Counted from the first letter of the stretch, positions 8,968 to 18,023 are shown. The stretch is DNA of 64,000 nt from Rhizobium sp. NXC24 (GCF_002944315.1 NZ_CP024313.1:248001-312000), one strand, 5' to 3'. The notes: a model not told the origin generated them from the sequence alone. A program made the numbers and translations.

Positions 8968-9861
8968 TCAAATCTTACGTCGAGGAATGGACATTGCGTA
9001 CGTATTCATCGAAGAAAGGTGCCGATCAACGCGCTTAAGCTCTTCAACAGCGGCTTTGCGGTCATGGTTTGCCAAAAGGCCGCACAAAACCTCTGATATT
9101 GCTAGGGCAGGTGCTAATGTGTGAAAGAAGGTTTGGCTCTCAATCGGGCAAAGAATGACCTGCTCCGCAATGGTAACCAGGGGTGAAACCTCGCTGTCGG
9201 TTATTGCAAAGACCGCCATCCCTTTCTGACGCGCTGTCTCCGCCATTTCCAAGGTAAAAAGCGAGTATGGATTGATAGATATGGCAAGAAGAACATCATC
9301 CTTGGTGGCACGGATAAGGGCATCGCCTGCTGTTCCCGCTGGGCTATCCAAATTTACGGTTTTTTCACCTAGCAACGTCATTACATAGTGGAAATGCCAT
9401 GCCACCGAATGGCAGGAGCGAAGACCCAGAACATAGATTCTCCGGGCCCGATTCAGTCGGTCGGCCAAGGCATGTATGGCAGACAGTGTATCAGGTTCGC
9501 ATAGTCGAGCGATTTGTGCCGACAAGCTCTGTAGCATTCGATGCGCCAGCCCCTCACCATTAGTTGCACTCTCGTCTCTCTGCATAGCGCGCGCAGCAAA
9601 TCCGTCTGCGCTCACTCTAATGACGTCGGCGTGCTGACCCCGAAAGTCTTCGTATCCGGAAAACCCTAGAAATTTTGCGAGCCGCGTCATCGTGGAGGGC
9701 TGCACGCCGGCGTTGCGAGCCAACTCCCGCATTGAGACGAGTGCCACTTCTTGAGGATGCTCCAAGATATGGCGCGCCGCCTGCTGCAGTTGCTCGGACA
9801 TGTCGTCGAATTGCTCAATTATTTGAGTGTGCAGTGGTCCCTTTTGCAACATTTGCTCCAT
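8968..9861 (-). CDS. RpiR/MurR-family transcriptional regulator with SIS domain
   Basis: The 297-residue protein has an N-terminal RpiR helix-turn-helix (residues ~20-80: ILEHPQEVALVSMRELARNAGV followed by STMTRLAKFLGFSGYEDFR) and a C-terminal SIS sugar-isomerase-type ligand domain (~130-260: RIYVLGLRSCHSVAWHF, LLAISINPYSLFTLEMAETARQKG). SIS domains bind phosphosugars or related metabolites; the ligand here is not evident. It is divergent from the aminotransferase operon at 10081. A copy of the CAA-N3-TTG dyad overlaps its own start codon and another lies in the divergent promoter. I infer that it is an autoregulated repressor of the catabolic units carrying the same motif. The start could also be the internal ATG 9 nt further in. 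Confidence 0.88.
   Translation of the reverse strand: MEQMLQKGPLHTQIIEQFDDMSEQLQQAARHILEHPQEVALVSMRELARNAGVQPSTMTRLAKFLGFSGYEDFRGQHADVIRVSADGFAARAMQRDESATNGEGLAHRMLQSLSAQIARLCEPDTLSAIHALADRLNRARRIYVLGLRSCHSVAWHFHYVMTLLGEKTVNLDSPAGTAGDALIRATKDDVLLAISINPYSLFTLEMAETARQKGMAVFAITDSEVSPLVTIAEQVILCPIESQTFFHTLAPALAISEVLCGLLANHDRKAAVEELKRVDRHLSSMNTYAMSIPRRKI
9841..9861 (-). promoter_or_regulatory. Putative operator overlapping the RpiR start codon
   Basis: On the minus strand the first codons read GGAGCAAATGTTGCAAAAG, containing the dyad CAA-ATG-TTG followed by CA. This is the same core as in the other sites. Its position over the start codon would allow autorepression. It is coding sequence, so chance occurrence cannot be excluded. 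Confidence 0.45.
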
Positions 9862-9992
9862 AACAAGCTAACTAAATTCAACCAAACCATCGCCCTCGGT
9901 TTGCGAAATGTCAAATCGTTCATAGGCGTCGGCACCTGTTTCCCCTCGAGATTTTACCCGATTATATAAAGACAAATGCATCACATATGAAA

Positions 9993-10014
9993 TACTAAAA
10001 CAATTGTTGCAATG
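9993..10014 (+). promoter_or_regulatory. Putative RpiR operator in the divergent promoter
   Basis: TAAAACAATTGTTGCAATG includes a perfect 10-bp palindrome AACAATTGTT and the core CAA-TTG-TTG. It lies about 75 bp before the aminotransferase start and about 140 bp before the divergent RpiR gene. It is the most regulator-proximal member of the motif family. Confidence 0.6.
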
Positions 10015-10080
10015 GTGCGGAAAATCTGCAAATCATTGAACAGAACGCCGGACTTCCGGCCACAGCCAGCCGAGATTGAT

Positions 10081-11406
10081 ATGACCAAAATCCTTCATCG
10101 AACAATCGGTACAAAACTGCCCACAGCTGTAGCAGGACAAGGAATGTACATCACGGACAGCGAAGGGCGCAGCTACCTCGATGGATCGGGCGGAGCCGCC
10201 GTAAGCTGCCTCGGACACAATCATCCGGAAGTGTTAGACGCAATGAAAGAACAGATGGGCCGCATTAGCTTTGCCCATACATCGTTCTTTACGACCGACG
10301 TGGCGGAACAGCTCGCCGAGCAGCTCGTTCGGTTGGCGCCCAAGGGTCTGGACTACGTGTACTTGGTTTCTGGGGGGTCCGAAGCTGTAGAAGCGGCGCT
10401 AAAGATGGCTCGTCAGTATTTTGTCGAAATTGGCCAACCTCAACGTCGACATATTATTGCGCGCCGCCAGAGCTACCATGGAAATACAATTGGGGCGTTG
10501 GCGACGGGTGGAAATCAATGGCGCCGCGCACAGTTCAAGCCGATCTTACCAGAAACCCACCATATTTCGCCGTGCTATGCCTATCGCGACATGTATCCGA
10601 CCGAAACGCCGGAAGCCTATGCCGAGCGGCTCGCTGCCGAGCTGGAGGCTAAGATTGTCGACCTTGGAGCCGACAAAGTCATGGCCTTCGTGGCTGAACC
10701 TGTGGTCGGTGCGACTCTCGGTGCCGTGGGAGCGGTCGCCGATTACTTTAAGCGCGTGCGGCACGTTTGTGATAAATTCGGTGTTCTCCTCATCCTCGAC
10801 GAAGTAATGTGCGGGATGGGTCGCACTGGAACGATATTTGCGCTGGAACAGGAGATGGTTATTCCTGATCTGCTGACGATTGCAAAGAGCTTGGGCGGTG
10901 GCTTTCAGCCGATTGGCGCAGTGATGCTCTCAGAGAAAATCTATCGGGCATTTGCGGAGGGCTCAGGCCTGTTTCAGCATGGCCATACTTATATCGGACA
11001 TCCAATTGCAGCTGCGGCAGCGAGCAAAGTCGTAGAAATCATCACACGACCTGAGGTCATGCAAAACGTCATTAAGATGGGCGATCGCCTCCAGGCGGGA
11101 CTTGATGCAGCGCTCGGCCAATCTCCCTTCGTCGGAGACATCCGCGGCCGCGGCTTATTTCGTGGCATAGAACTTGTCTCGGACAAGGACAGTAAGCAAC
11201 CTTTCGATCCTGCTCGCAAGATCCATTCGAAAGTAAAAAGGGAGGCGATGGAACGGGGACTGATGTGCTATCCGATGGGTGGTACCATCGATGGTGTTAA
11301 TGGTGACCACGTGTTACTTGCGCCCCCGTATATCATTGAGTCTGAGCAGATTGACCTCATCGTAGATCGGCTCTCGTCTGCAATCGTTGCTGCCGTTAAT
11401 AGCTGA
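10081..11406 (+). CDS. Class III (omega) aminotransferase, PLP-dependent
   Basis: With the start at 10081 (MTKILHRTIG) the protein has 441 residues. Fold-type I class III motifs are visible: SGGSEAVEAALKMARQY (~100), RQSYHGNTIGA (~135), LLILDEVMCGMGRTG (~240) where Asp contacts the PLP ring, and IAKSLGGGFQPIGAV (~265) with the Schiff-base Lys. The family moves amino groups from omega-amines, beta- or gamma-amino acids to pyruvate or 2-oxoglutarate. The in-frame start at 10012 would place part of the upstream region in the protein and lacks support. The next gene follows after 10 nt. Substrate is inferred only as a small amino compound. Confidence 0.88.
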   Translation: MTKILHRTIGTKLPTAVAGQGMYITDSEGRSYLDGSGGAAVSCLGHNHPEVLDAMKEQMGRISFAHTSFFTTDVAEQLAEQLVRLAPKGLDYVYLVSGGSEAVEAALKMARQYFVEIGQPQRRHIIARRQSYHGNTIGALATGGNQWRRAQFKPILPETHHISPCYAYRDMYPTETPEAYAERLAAELEAKIVDLGADKVMAFVAEPVVGATLGAVGAVADYFKRVRHVCDKFGVLLILDEVMCGMGRTGTIFALEQEMVIPDLLTIAKSLGGGFQPIGAVMLSEKIYRAFAEGSGLFQHGHTYIGHPIAAAAASKVVEIITRPEVMQNVIKMGDRLQAGLDAALGQSPFVGDIRGRGLFRGIELVSDKDSKQPFDPARKIHSKVKREAMERGLMCYPMGGTIDGVNGDHVLLAPPYIIESEQIDLIVDRLSSAIVAAVNS

Positions 11407-11416
11407 GGTTTAGCGC

Positions 11417-11968
11417 ATGAAGGTTACTCCCAAGGCAAGATCTTCTTGCCAACCCGTGAGCGATGAGAACTGGCCAGCCGAGATCGCGGATATGCGTGCT
11501 GGCTTTGCCGGCGCACTGAATGTCTATCGCACGATGGCCCACCATCCCAATTTGCTGAAGGCATGGGCTCCGCTCCGCCAACACATCGTGAAGGATAGCG
11601 CTTTAGGTCCCGTTCGATCAGAACTTGTCATCTTGCGCACGGCCCATCGGATGCGATCTTCGTACGAGTGGGCTCATCACGTCAGCCGCTCTCGTGCGCT
11701 GGGTATAGGGGATGAGCGAATTCAAGCAATGAGTGGATGTCCTCAGGGAGAGGACGCACTCATTGCCATGGCCGTCGACGCGCTTTTTGATGAAGCCCGA
11801 TTACCACCTGGGATCGAGCGTGAATTGTGCGCCACGATCGGGCGATCAGCAGTATTTGATCTCATGGCGACGGTGGGGTTTTACACGGTCTTGGGCTTTA
11901 TCTTGATGACGTTCGACACTCCGTTGGATGATGAGGTTGCAGCGGAAATCGCGAAACGGCCGCTATAA
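11417..11968 (+). CDS. Carboxymuconolactone decarboxylase/AhpD-like family protein
   Basis: The 183-residue all-helical protein resembles the CMD/AhpD superfamily: LGPVRSELVILRTAHRMRSSYEWAHHVSRSRALGI near residues 65-100 is the family core, with Glu and two His residues in the YEWAHH segment. The redox CxxC of AhpD is absent, which points to the decarboxylase-like or uncharacterised branch rather than a peroxidase partner. It has a GAGG ribosome-binding site, starts 10 nt after the aminotransferase and is presumably co-transcribed with it. Function in the pathway is unknown. Confidence 0.75.
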   Translation: MKVTPKARSSCQPVSDENWPAEIADMRAGFAGALNVYRTMAHHPNLLKAWAPLRQHIVKDSALGPVRSELVILRTAHRMRSSYEWAHHVSRSRALGIGDERIQAMSGCPQGEDALIAMAVDALFDEARLPPGIERELCATIGRSAVFDLMATVGFYTVLGFILMTFDTPLDDEVAAEIAKRPL

Positions 11969-12040
11969 ATCTCCCATTTTGCAGGCCTTGAAAAATTTCC
12001 ACACGTGTGCGCTGGCACAAATGCACCATCATTATCATTT

Positions 12041-12060
12041 ATAAAACAAATGTTGCACTA
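12041..12060 (+). promoter_or_regulatory. Putative RpiR operator before the amino-acid importer
   Basis: ATAAAACAAATGTTGCACT has the core CAA-ATG-TTG and the flanking AAAA and CA seen in the other sites. It is about 100 bp upstream of the binding-protein gene at 12156. Confidence 0.6.
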
Positions 12061-12155
12061 TTTCGCATAGTGGGGTACAAATATGAGGCAGATCGCATCC
12101 TGCGGAACCGCCGGACGCCGACTGCAACAAAGATCGCTAACAATGGGGAATATAA

Positions 12156-12989
12156 ATGAACAAGATCACGATCATGGTAGCAGCGGCCGCCTCGTTCGCA
12201 GCAGTTTCAGCCGCGTTCGCCACGTCGGTTCATGCCGGCGAAGTGCTTGACAGGGTGCTCAAAACGAAGACACTGACGGCTGCGGTTGGCACAGATTGGG
12301 CGCCAGCCTACTTCCTTGATAAGGGGGAGATTGTCGGTTACGACATCGATGTTGCCCGGCAAATCGCGAAGCACCTCGGTGCCGAGCTAAAGTTGGTGAC
12401 CCCGGGCTGGGACCTTATCGCGGCGGGGAAATGGGGAGGTCGATGGGACATCGGCATGGGGCAGATGACTCCAACGCCAGCCCGGACGGAGAAGTTCGAT
12501 CTTTCGGTCACTTACTTCTATCAGCGATCAGCAGCCGTCGTTCACAAGGATAGCAAGGCGACTAAACCTTCGGACCTCGACGGCAAGCGAATCGGCGCGA
12601 CTAGCGGTTCCGTTGATTTAGATTATGCTAATCATAAGTTTACGCCAGGCTGGGTCGGCGCGAAACCCATCGTGTATGAATTCACGCCTGGCGAAGTGAA
12701 ATCATATGAGACTGCCTCTGTCGCTCTGGACGACCTTCGCCTCGGCGACGGCGTGCGCCTCGATGGCGTGATCACTGACGAATCCTACACCGCAAACGCT
12801 ATTAAATCCGGTTATCCGATCAAGGCTGTCGGTACTCTATTCTCGTCACCCGCTGTGATTGCCATCGAAAAGGGGGACAAAGAATTCAGTGAGCAGGTGG
12901 CGGCGGCCGTACAGAGCATGAGAGAAGACGGCACGCTGTCGAAGCTCTCCATCAAATGGTATGGCAAGGACTTCTCTGTCGCTAACTAA
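12156..12989 (+). CDS. Polar amino-acid ABC transporter substrate-binding protein (family 3)
   Basis: The 277-residue protein begins with a Sec signal peptide (hydrophobic residues 5-25, likely cleavage after VHA) and shows the SBP_bac_3 pattern: LTAAVGTDWAPAYFLDKG, GYDIDVARQIAKHLGAELKLV, ARTEKFDLSVTYFYQR and DLDGKRIGATSGS. It binds a small amino-acid-like ligand in the periplasm and delivers it to the permease encoded 2 nt downstream. A GGGGAA ribosome-binding site precedes the ATG. A close paralogue is encoded at 15583. Ligand class is inferred from family only. Confidence 0.9.
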   Translation: MNKITIMVAAAASFAAVSAAFATSVHAGEVLDRVLKTKTLTAAVGTDWAPAYFLDKGEIVGYDIDVARQIAKHLGAELKLVTPGWDLIAAGKWGGRWDIGMGQMTPTPARTEKFDLSVTYFYQRSAAVVHKDSKATKPSDLDGKRIGATSGSVDLDYANHKFTPGWVGAKPIVYEFTPGEVKSYETASVALDDLRLGDGVRLDGVITDESYTANAIKSGYPIKAVGTLFSSPAVIAIEKGDKEFSEQVAAAVQSMREDGTLSKLSIKWYGKDFSVAN

Positions 12990-12991
12990 GG

Positions 12992-14020
12992 ATGAAAGGT
13001 CGACGCGGCGGGGGCGACCTTAGCCGCGTCGTTCGGGAAATCGCCATGCTCTATTCAGATACGGTTGAATCCGAAGTCCTCGTTCACAATCCGCGTTTCT
13101 TGGCTTTCATCTTTTTTGTCGTGCTCGCAGCGTTTATGATAGTCAATGTGACAGGCACTTCTATGGGCGAACTGATGCGCCCGGTTATAGGAGAGCCACT
13201 CGAAAGTGGCCTCTACGGTCGATTCGCAATCGCTTTCCTTATCGCGGTGGGATTTTGCTTGAATCTCGTACTCATCGGTCTCGCCCCGTTGCGTGTACAG
13301 ATCGGTATTGTGTGGGTTGAACTGCTGCTCCTCTTCCTTGGCTTCTTTAGATCATTTGATTTGAGCATGCCCTTCATCTGGCAGAACCTACCCTTCCTGA
13401 TCACTCAAGGGGTGGTGACTACGCTTTATGTCTCTGCGATTTCACTGGTCTTCGCGTCGATTATCGCAATAGTCGCCGCGGTTGCGAAGCTCTCAAGCAA
13501 CGGCTTTGCCTACGCTATTGCGAGCTTCTACACGTCATTTTTCCGCGGTTTGCCGCTATTGATGCAGATCTATCTGATCTATCTTGGCCTCCCGCAGTTG
13601 GGCGTTGTGATGAACGCTGTGCCCTCTGGCATATTGGCGCTTTCGCTTTGCGTCGGTGCCTACATGACTGAAATATTCCGCGCGGGTATTCAGAGCATCG
13701 ATCGGGGCCAATGGGAGGCATCCCGATCCATGGGGTTTGGCTTTGCACTTACCATGCGCCGGATCATCCTGCCTCAGGCGCTTCCGGTCATCATACCTCC
13801 GATGGGGAACATGTTTATTTCGATGCTGAAAGACAGTTCGCTCGTTTCGGTCCTCGGCGTGTGGGAATTGACATTCCTTGCTCGGACAGTTGGCCAGCCG
13901 ACTTTTCATCACATGGAAATGCTCATTACAGCCGCTGTCATCTACTGGATGATGTCTGCCTGCCTTGAGGTAGCTCAATCAAGACTCGAGCGCCACTTTG
14001 CGAGGAGCAAACTTCGATGA
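12992..14020 (+). CDS. Amino-acid ABC transporter permease (HisM/GlnP type)
   Basis: A 342-residue inner-membrane protein. The N-terminal ~100 residues hold extra hydrophobic segments ([18 protein letters not shown] and others), and the C-terminal ~210 residues are a standard BPD_transp_1 domain with five segments and the EAA-type loop [24 protein letters not shown] that contacts the ATPase. It is about 120 residues longer than minimal family members because of the N-terminal extension. An alternative start at 13046 (MLYSD) has GGGA at good spacing. The gene follows the binding protein directly and overlaps the ATPase gene by 4 nt. Confidence 0.9.
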   Translation: MKGRRGGGDLSRVVREIAMLYSDTVESEVLVHNPRFLAFIFFVVLAAFMIVNVTGTSMGELMRPVIGEPLESGLYGRFAIAFLIAVGFCLNLVLIGLAPLRVQIGIVWVELLLLFLGFFRSFDLSMPFIWQNLPFLITQGVVTTLYVSAISLVFASIIAIVAAVAKLSSNGFAYAIASFYTSFFRGLPLLMQIYLIYLGLPQLGVVMNAVPSGILALSLCVGAYMTEIFRAGIQSIDRGQWEASRSMGFGFALTMRRIILPQALPVIIPPMGNMFISMLKDSSLVSVLGVWELTFLARTVGQPTFHHMEMLITAAVIYWMMSACLEVAQSRLERHFARSKLR

Positions 14021-14880
14021 CCGTTAAACACGTGACACAGCTTGGCAGTGTTGGGGCATCTCCGCCACAGGCAGTAGGCGTTTTGCACCCGCAGCCCATC
14101 TCGAACTCAGAACCACCAGGTCAGAAGCAAGCTGATATGAGTGCCGAAAATATCATTGAAGCAACGAACGTGTCCAAGTGGTACGGCACCTTTCGAGTAT
14201 TGACGGACATTGATCTTACCGTCCGCAAAGGAGAGCGAATCGTAATCTGTGGCCCCTCAGGGTCTGGGAAATCAACGTTAATCCGCTGCTTCAATCGTCT
14301 GGAGGCTCATCAGCAGGGAGACATAACTGTCAACGGGATCAGACTGCACGACAAAATGCGGAACGTCACTGACGTCCGTAAGAACGTCGGCATGGTGTTT
14401 CAGCACTTCAATCTTTTCCCGCACATGACCGTGCTTATGAACTGTATGGCGGCTCCGATGTGGATTAAGGGTGTCCCGGAGGCCGACGCACGGAATACCG
14501 CAATGAAGTTCCTGGAACGAGTCCGCATTCCTGAGCAGGCAAACAAGTATCCTGCTCAACTGTCGGGGGGGCAGCAACAGCGCGTGGCAATCGCGCGCTC
14601 TCTGTGCATGGAACCAGCAGTTATGCTTTTCGATGAGCCCACCTCAGCGCTCGATCCTGAAATGGTGTCCGAAGTCCTTGAGACGATGACAGCTCTTGCC
14701 CGCGATGGCATGACGATGGTTTGCGTCACGCATGAAATGGGTTTTGCTCGCGCCGTCGCCGATCGAGTCATTTTTATGGACGCAGGTCAGATAGTTGAAG
14801 AGGGCCCGCCACATGAGTTCTTCACCAACCCACAGCATCCCAGAACGAAACTTTTCTTGAGCCAGATCCTATCGCACTAA
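14017..14880 (+). CDS. Amino-acid ABC transporter ATP-binding protein
   Basis: The 287-residue protein is a GlnQ/HisP-type ATPase: Walker [10 protein letters not shown] (~80), Q-loop [12 protein letters not shown] (~130), signature LSGGQQQR (~180), Walker B VMLFDEP (~200), D-loop SALDPE and switch His in VTHEMGFA. The first 40 residues are not part of the fold; the ATG at 14137 (MSAENII) is an alternative start that gives the usual length. The 14017 start overlaps the permease stop as ATGA, suggesting translational coupling. Together with 12156 and 12992 it forms a complete importer. Confidence 0.92.
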   Translation: MTVKHVTQLGSVGASPPQAVGVLHPQPISNSEPPGQKQADMSAENIIEATNVSKWYGTFRVLTDIDLTVRKGERIVICGPSGSGKSTLIRCFNRLEAHQQGDITVNGIRLHDKMRNVTDVRKNVGMVFQHFNLFPHMTVLMNCMAAPMWIKGVPEADARNTAMKFLERVRIPEQANKYPAQLSGGQQQRVAIARSLCMEPAVMLFDEPTSALDPEMVSEVLETMTALARDGMTMVCVTHEMGFARAVADRVIFMDAGQIVEEGPPHEFFTNPQHPRTKLFLSQILSH

Positions 14881-15582
14881 GAAATGGCGGTTGTTGGCAA
14901 CGACATAAAACTTCGGTGCCGATTTCCGGGACCGGAGGAGCGATACCTTGAGGTGCATTCATGGCCTTTATCAGCAGGGAATGCATGCATTATCTTCTCA
15001 AGAAATCCTACGGGGGCAACCAAGCGTTGCCTTGCTCCAATCTCCGGTCGATATCTATTTTACGCTGGAGTGCGATGCGGGCTTGGACGTTGGTCGATCT
15101 TAGAGCCTACCCTCAGATGAGGAGTTGGTGCGCGGATTCGAGGTTTGACCAGCAGTGGCCGACACCCAGGTTGAGCGGCAAGGCTCATATTCTCGCTCAG
15201 ACGTCAGCCCAACGTCCAGGTAGCGCGTTGACGCGGCATAAGTCCGGTCCCCGCAGCACTACGTCATCTAGGCGGCTTTATTGAGCTCGTGCGGTGAAAG
15301 TCGCGCTGGCACACGCGGATGCGACTTCAGAGATATCTGGTTAAGGCCGACGAAGCCAGCGCCGGTGCTGTGACGCCGTCAGTGTATTCTGCGTCCATGT
15401 AGCGACCGCTAGCACCCGCTGCTTCTTTGCAGCGAATGACATAAAATATAGATACTGAGACAAACGTTGCATCAGCGCCTGCTAACATGTACTCTGAGCT
15501 TGGATAAACCGTGGCCGCGAGGCATAGGGCCATTCGATTGGGGCCCGGTTGTATCCAGGCCTCCAAAGAAGGGAACAGTTCC
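14881..15582. other. 700-bp intergenic region before the second binding protein
   Basis: No gene is recognisable on either strand. The distal part carries one copy of the CAA-N3-TTG dyad (15455-15474), so the last ~130 bp are probably a promoter region. The rest resembles neither gene in composition and may be a decayed gene. Confidence 0.5.
15455..15474 (+). promoter_or_regulatory. Putative RpiR operator before the second binding protein
   Basis: CTGAGACAAACGTTGCATCAG is nearly a full dyad: left half CTGAGACAA, spacer ACG, right half TTGCATCAG (reverse complement CTGATGCAA). It is the most symmetrical member of the set and lies about 115 bp upstream of the gene at 15583. Confidence 0.6.
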
Positions 15583-16419
15583 ATGAAAAAGCCTGTGAAT
15601 TTAGCATTGTTTGTAGGGTCACTAATACTGACCGCAATTGCGGCAACGACCACCGCCAACGCCGGCGCCGTCCTTGACCGAATACTCGCGACGAAAACTC
15701 TGACGGTCGCAGTCGGGACGAATTGGGGAAAGAATTCGTTTCTCAACGAAAAGCACGAGTTGGTGGGATACGACATCGACGTTGCAAATGGAGTTGCGAA
15801 ATTCTTGAACGTACAGGCTAAGTTTGTCACCCCTGGATGGGATCTTATCGTCGGAGGCAAGTGGGGCAATCGGTGGGATCTGGCGACGTACATGTCCCCG
15901 AGAATGTCACGGACGGACAAATTTGAGTTCCCTGCATATTACCAGTACGGGGGGACCGGTGCGGCGGTCCATAAAGATAGCAAGCTTACAAAATTGTCGG
16001 ACCTCGAAGGAAAGACTGTGGGCGTTACCGCGGGAACGCAGGAGGAACAGTATCTTGCCCACAAGCTCGTTCCGGACTGGCTTGATGCAAAACCAATTGA
16101 ATTCAAGTTCACCCCAGGAAAGGTAAATGTTTATGAGAACACAAGCCTAGCATTGGATGACCTGCGGCTTGGTGATGGCGCTCGTGTTGATGCCGTCATG
16201 AGCACAACCAATAATCTTAAAGATGCGATTGATCATGGATATCCAATTAAGCTGTTGGACGCTCCAGCTTTTTATTCGCCTTCATCACTGGTCGTTGAGA
16301 AAGGTGATAAAGAGTTCAGCGAGAAAGTCGCCGCTGCCGTGGAAAAAATGCGGGAAGACGGCTCGCTTTCGCAGGCCGCAGTCAAGTGGTTTGGGATGGA
16401 TATATCGATTGAAAAGTAG
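15583..16419 (+). CDS. Second polar amino-acid substrate-binding protein (stand-alone paralogue)
   Basis: The 278-residue protein has a signal peptide ending at TTANA and the same SBP_bac_3 layout as the protein at 12156: TLTVAVGTNWGKNSF, GYDIDVANGVAKFL, VTPGWDLIVGGKWGNRWDL and VHKDSKLTKLSDLEGKTVGVTAGT. It has no permease or ATPase of its own, so it probably delivers a related ligand to the 12992/14017 transporter. The ATG at 15583 follows GAAGGGAA at good spacing; the longer in-frame reading from 15511 would destroy the signal peptide. Differences from its paralogue cluster near the cleft region (for example LATYMSPRMSRTDKFEFP), consistent with a different ligand. Confidence 0.87.
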   Translation: MKKPVNLALFVGSLILTAIAATTTANAGAVLDRILATKTLTVAVGTNWGKNSFLNEKHELVGYDIDVANGVAKFLNVQAKFVTPGWDLIVGGKWGNRWDLATYMSPRMSRTDKFEFPAYYQYGGTGAAVHKDSKLTKLSDLEGKTVGVTAGTQEEQYLAHKLVPDWLDAKPIEFKFTPGKVNVYENTSLALDDLRLGDGARVDAVMSTTNNLKDAIDHGYPIKLLDAPAFYSPSSLVVEKGDKEFSEKVAAAVEKMREDGSLSQAAVKWFGMDISIEK

Positions 16420-16444
16420 CGCATACTGTCGCTCGCAATTACTC

Positions 16445-16474
16445 AACAGCCGCAGATTGTAATCTACGGCTGTT
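16445..16474. terminator. Strong hairpin after the second binding protein
   Basis: AACAGCCG-C-AGATT pairs with AATCT-A-CGGCTGTT around GT, a 13-bp stem with a single mismatch. No U-tract follows, so it may be a Rho-independent-like end or an mRNA-stabilising stem. Confidence 0.55.
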
Positions 16475-16646
16475 CGTAGCTTGGATTTGAGAAACGTCCG
16501 GGTTGAATCACGTTGTCGCTCCACGTTTCAAAAAGTCACACTGTTGTTGTCCGCTCCCACACTCGCTCTTCCCGAAGCCATTTTCTCACTGGATTTTGCG
16601 TGGCGCGTTCCGCGAATTGTGCGTCAAATGGACCAACAAAACAAAA

Positions 16647-16666
16647 TTGAAACGGATGTTGCATAG
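16647..16666 (+). promoter_or_regulatory. Putative RpiR operator before the RidA-fusion gene
   Basis: TTGAAACGGATGTTGCATAG keeps AAAC, ATG, TTGCAT of the motif; the left half is degenerate (CGG instead of CAA). Confidence 0.45.
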
Positions 16667-16737
16667 GTGTACGGGGTGCGCTACATGTCAATGTGAGGCT
16701 GGCGTAGCCAGGCAGATATGATTGTATTGGAGGCAAC

Positions 16738-17964
16738 ATGAATATTGACGGTGTCGAATGGAAGCTACCGATCGAGTCGGCTCACCAATTGTCCGCCAGC
16801 GCGGGGGCTTTGAGCTTTGTCGGTGGAGCAGGAGATTTCGATAGCGGGGGGCGAATTCGCAATCCGAGCGACTTACCAAAGCAAGTCGCCGGTGCGGTGG
16901 AAAACCTAGCTGCCGCGCTCGATGCTGAATCCTGTACTCTGGACGATGTGGTTCGGATCAAGGCGCACTACACAGCAGATTGCGACGACTGGGATGTAAT
17001 CGCCGCACTCTCTCGCTTCTTCAATACCAATCCAATGCCGGCTATCAGCACTGTTGCGGAGCCCTTACAGCCATTCGACGGTCAGATGATTCAGCTGCAG
17101 GCGATCGCGCAGCGTGGCTGGCGGTCAGGGCCGGATGTGCGATCGGTAGCGAGACCCATCCCCTCTGGGCGAAAAGAGCTTTTCGGAGGAAAAGAGGTGA
17201 CGGCTGGCCTGAGAGCAGGTGAGTTTATCGCGGTGGCAAATCTAGCCGCAGAAGAGCCGGATGGGCGGGCATACCACCCCGACGAACCGCTACCGCAAAC
17301 TCACTTTATCATGCAGAAGCATGAGGAGACCTTGGCAGCGCTTGGTGCGTCATTCCAGGATTGTATCAAGATGGAGGGCTACCATATTGGGACCACGCGA
17401 GAAGATTGGGTTCCGCTCGCAAAGGCCAGGCTCGGCTACTTCAGAGATCCCGGTCCTGTTGCCACAACCGTTCCCTTTAGGGATGTGCACCCCGAAGGTG
17501 CGATGACGAAAATCGAGGTTCTCGCCATGCGTGAGCGGCGGAACGGTTACGATAAATACATTCCGCGTGAAGACCATTGGCCCGAGCGAGTATGGGATTG
17601 GCCAATACCCGCACCCTACCGGCAGGCGATTAGACTACGCGATGTTATTTGGTTAGGAGGCCAGGTACCTTTCCATCCGCACACGAACACGGGGATTCGC
17701 GTCTTCAAGGGTCAACTTGCGCCTCAAACGCGTTTCACGATGGGTTATGTCAAGGACCTCCTGCAGCCTTTCGGCCGCACACTTGCTGATCTAAAGCTTA
17801 TGGTGTGCTACTTCAGCTCTACCGGAACCGAAGCAGAGACGATCAATTTTGTCAGAACGCTAACGGAGTGCGTCGGCGGTGTCCTTCCGCCTCTGACATT
17901 GGTGCCTCATTCCTGCATGCGGGATGTCAACACAGTTGAGATTTTCTGCGTAGCGCAGGGCTAA
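16738..17964 (+). CDS. Three tandem RidA/YjgF domains in one protein
   Basis: The 408-residue protein consists of three RidA-like segments: about 1-125 (LSFVGGAGDFDSGG, NLAAALDAESCTLDDVVRIKAHY, MPAISTV), about 145-270 (FIAVANLAAEEPDGRA, TLAALGASFQDCIKMEGYHIG) and about 290-408 (YRQAIRLRDVIWLGGQVPF, LLQPFGRTLADLKLMVCYFSS, PPLTLVPHSCMRDVNTVEIFCVA). Each keeps the 'ltG.v....DV.k...y' pattern of RidA. Canonical RidA is a ~128-residue trimer that hydrolyses reactive enamine/imine intermediates from PLP enzymes, its active-site Arg lying at a subunit interface; a covalent trimer is unusual. I did not find the canonical Arg clearly in each domain. GGAGG precedes the ATG. The neighbours (aminotransferase, dehydratases) fit imine handling. 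Confidence 0.78.
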   Translation: MNIDGVEWKLPIESAHQLSASAGALSFVGGAGDFDSGGRIRNPSDLPKQVAGAVENLAAALDAESCTLDDVVRIKAHYTADCDDWDVIAALSRFFNTNPMPAISTVAEPLQPFDGQMIQLQAIAQRGWRSGPDVRSVARPIPSGRKELFGGKEVTAGLRAGEFIAVANLAAEEPDGRAYHPDEPLPQTHFIMQKHEETLAALGASFQDCIKMEGYHIGTTREDWVPLAKARLGYFRDPGPVATTVPFRDVHPEGAMTKIEVLAMRERRNGYDKYIPREDHWPERVWDWPIPAPYRQAIRLRDVIWLGGQVPFHPHTNTGIRVFKGQLAPQTRFTMGYVKDLLQPFGRTLADLKLMVCYFSSTGTEAETINFVRTLTECVGGVLPPLTLVPHSCMRDVNTVEIFCVAQG

Positions 17965-17996
17965 TGGCCTTTTCGATCTTGCATGTTCGCTTAGGT

Positions 17997-18023
17997 GGCG
18001 GGCGGTGAAACACCGGCCGCCGC
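17997..18023 (+). terminator. GC-rich hairpin between RidA fusion and oxidase genes
   Basis: GGCGGGCGGTG and CACCGGCCGCC pair around AAA. It lies 32 nt after the RidA-fusion stop and before the chosen GTG start of the next gene; it may attenuate read-through. Confidence 0.5.

Larger units (their letters stand above)
16420..16737. other. Intergenic region with hairpin and motif copy
   Basis: 318 bp with no gene. It holds the hairpin at 16445-16474 and a copy of the recurrent dyad at 16647-16666, about 80 bp before the RidA-fusion gene. Confidence 0.6.

Noticed and set aside
10012..10080. Earlier start of the aminotransferase at 10012
   Set aside because: The extension begins right at the putative operator, adds a basic non-family N-terminus, and the family start matches 10081.
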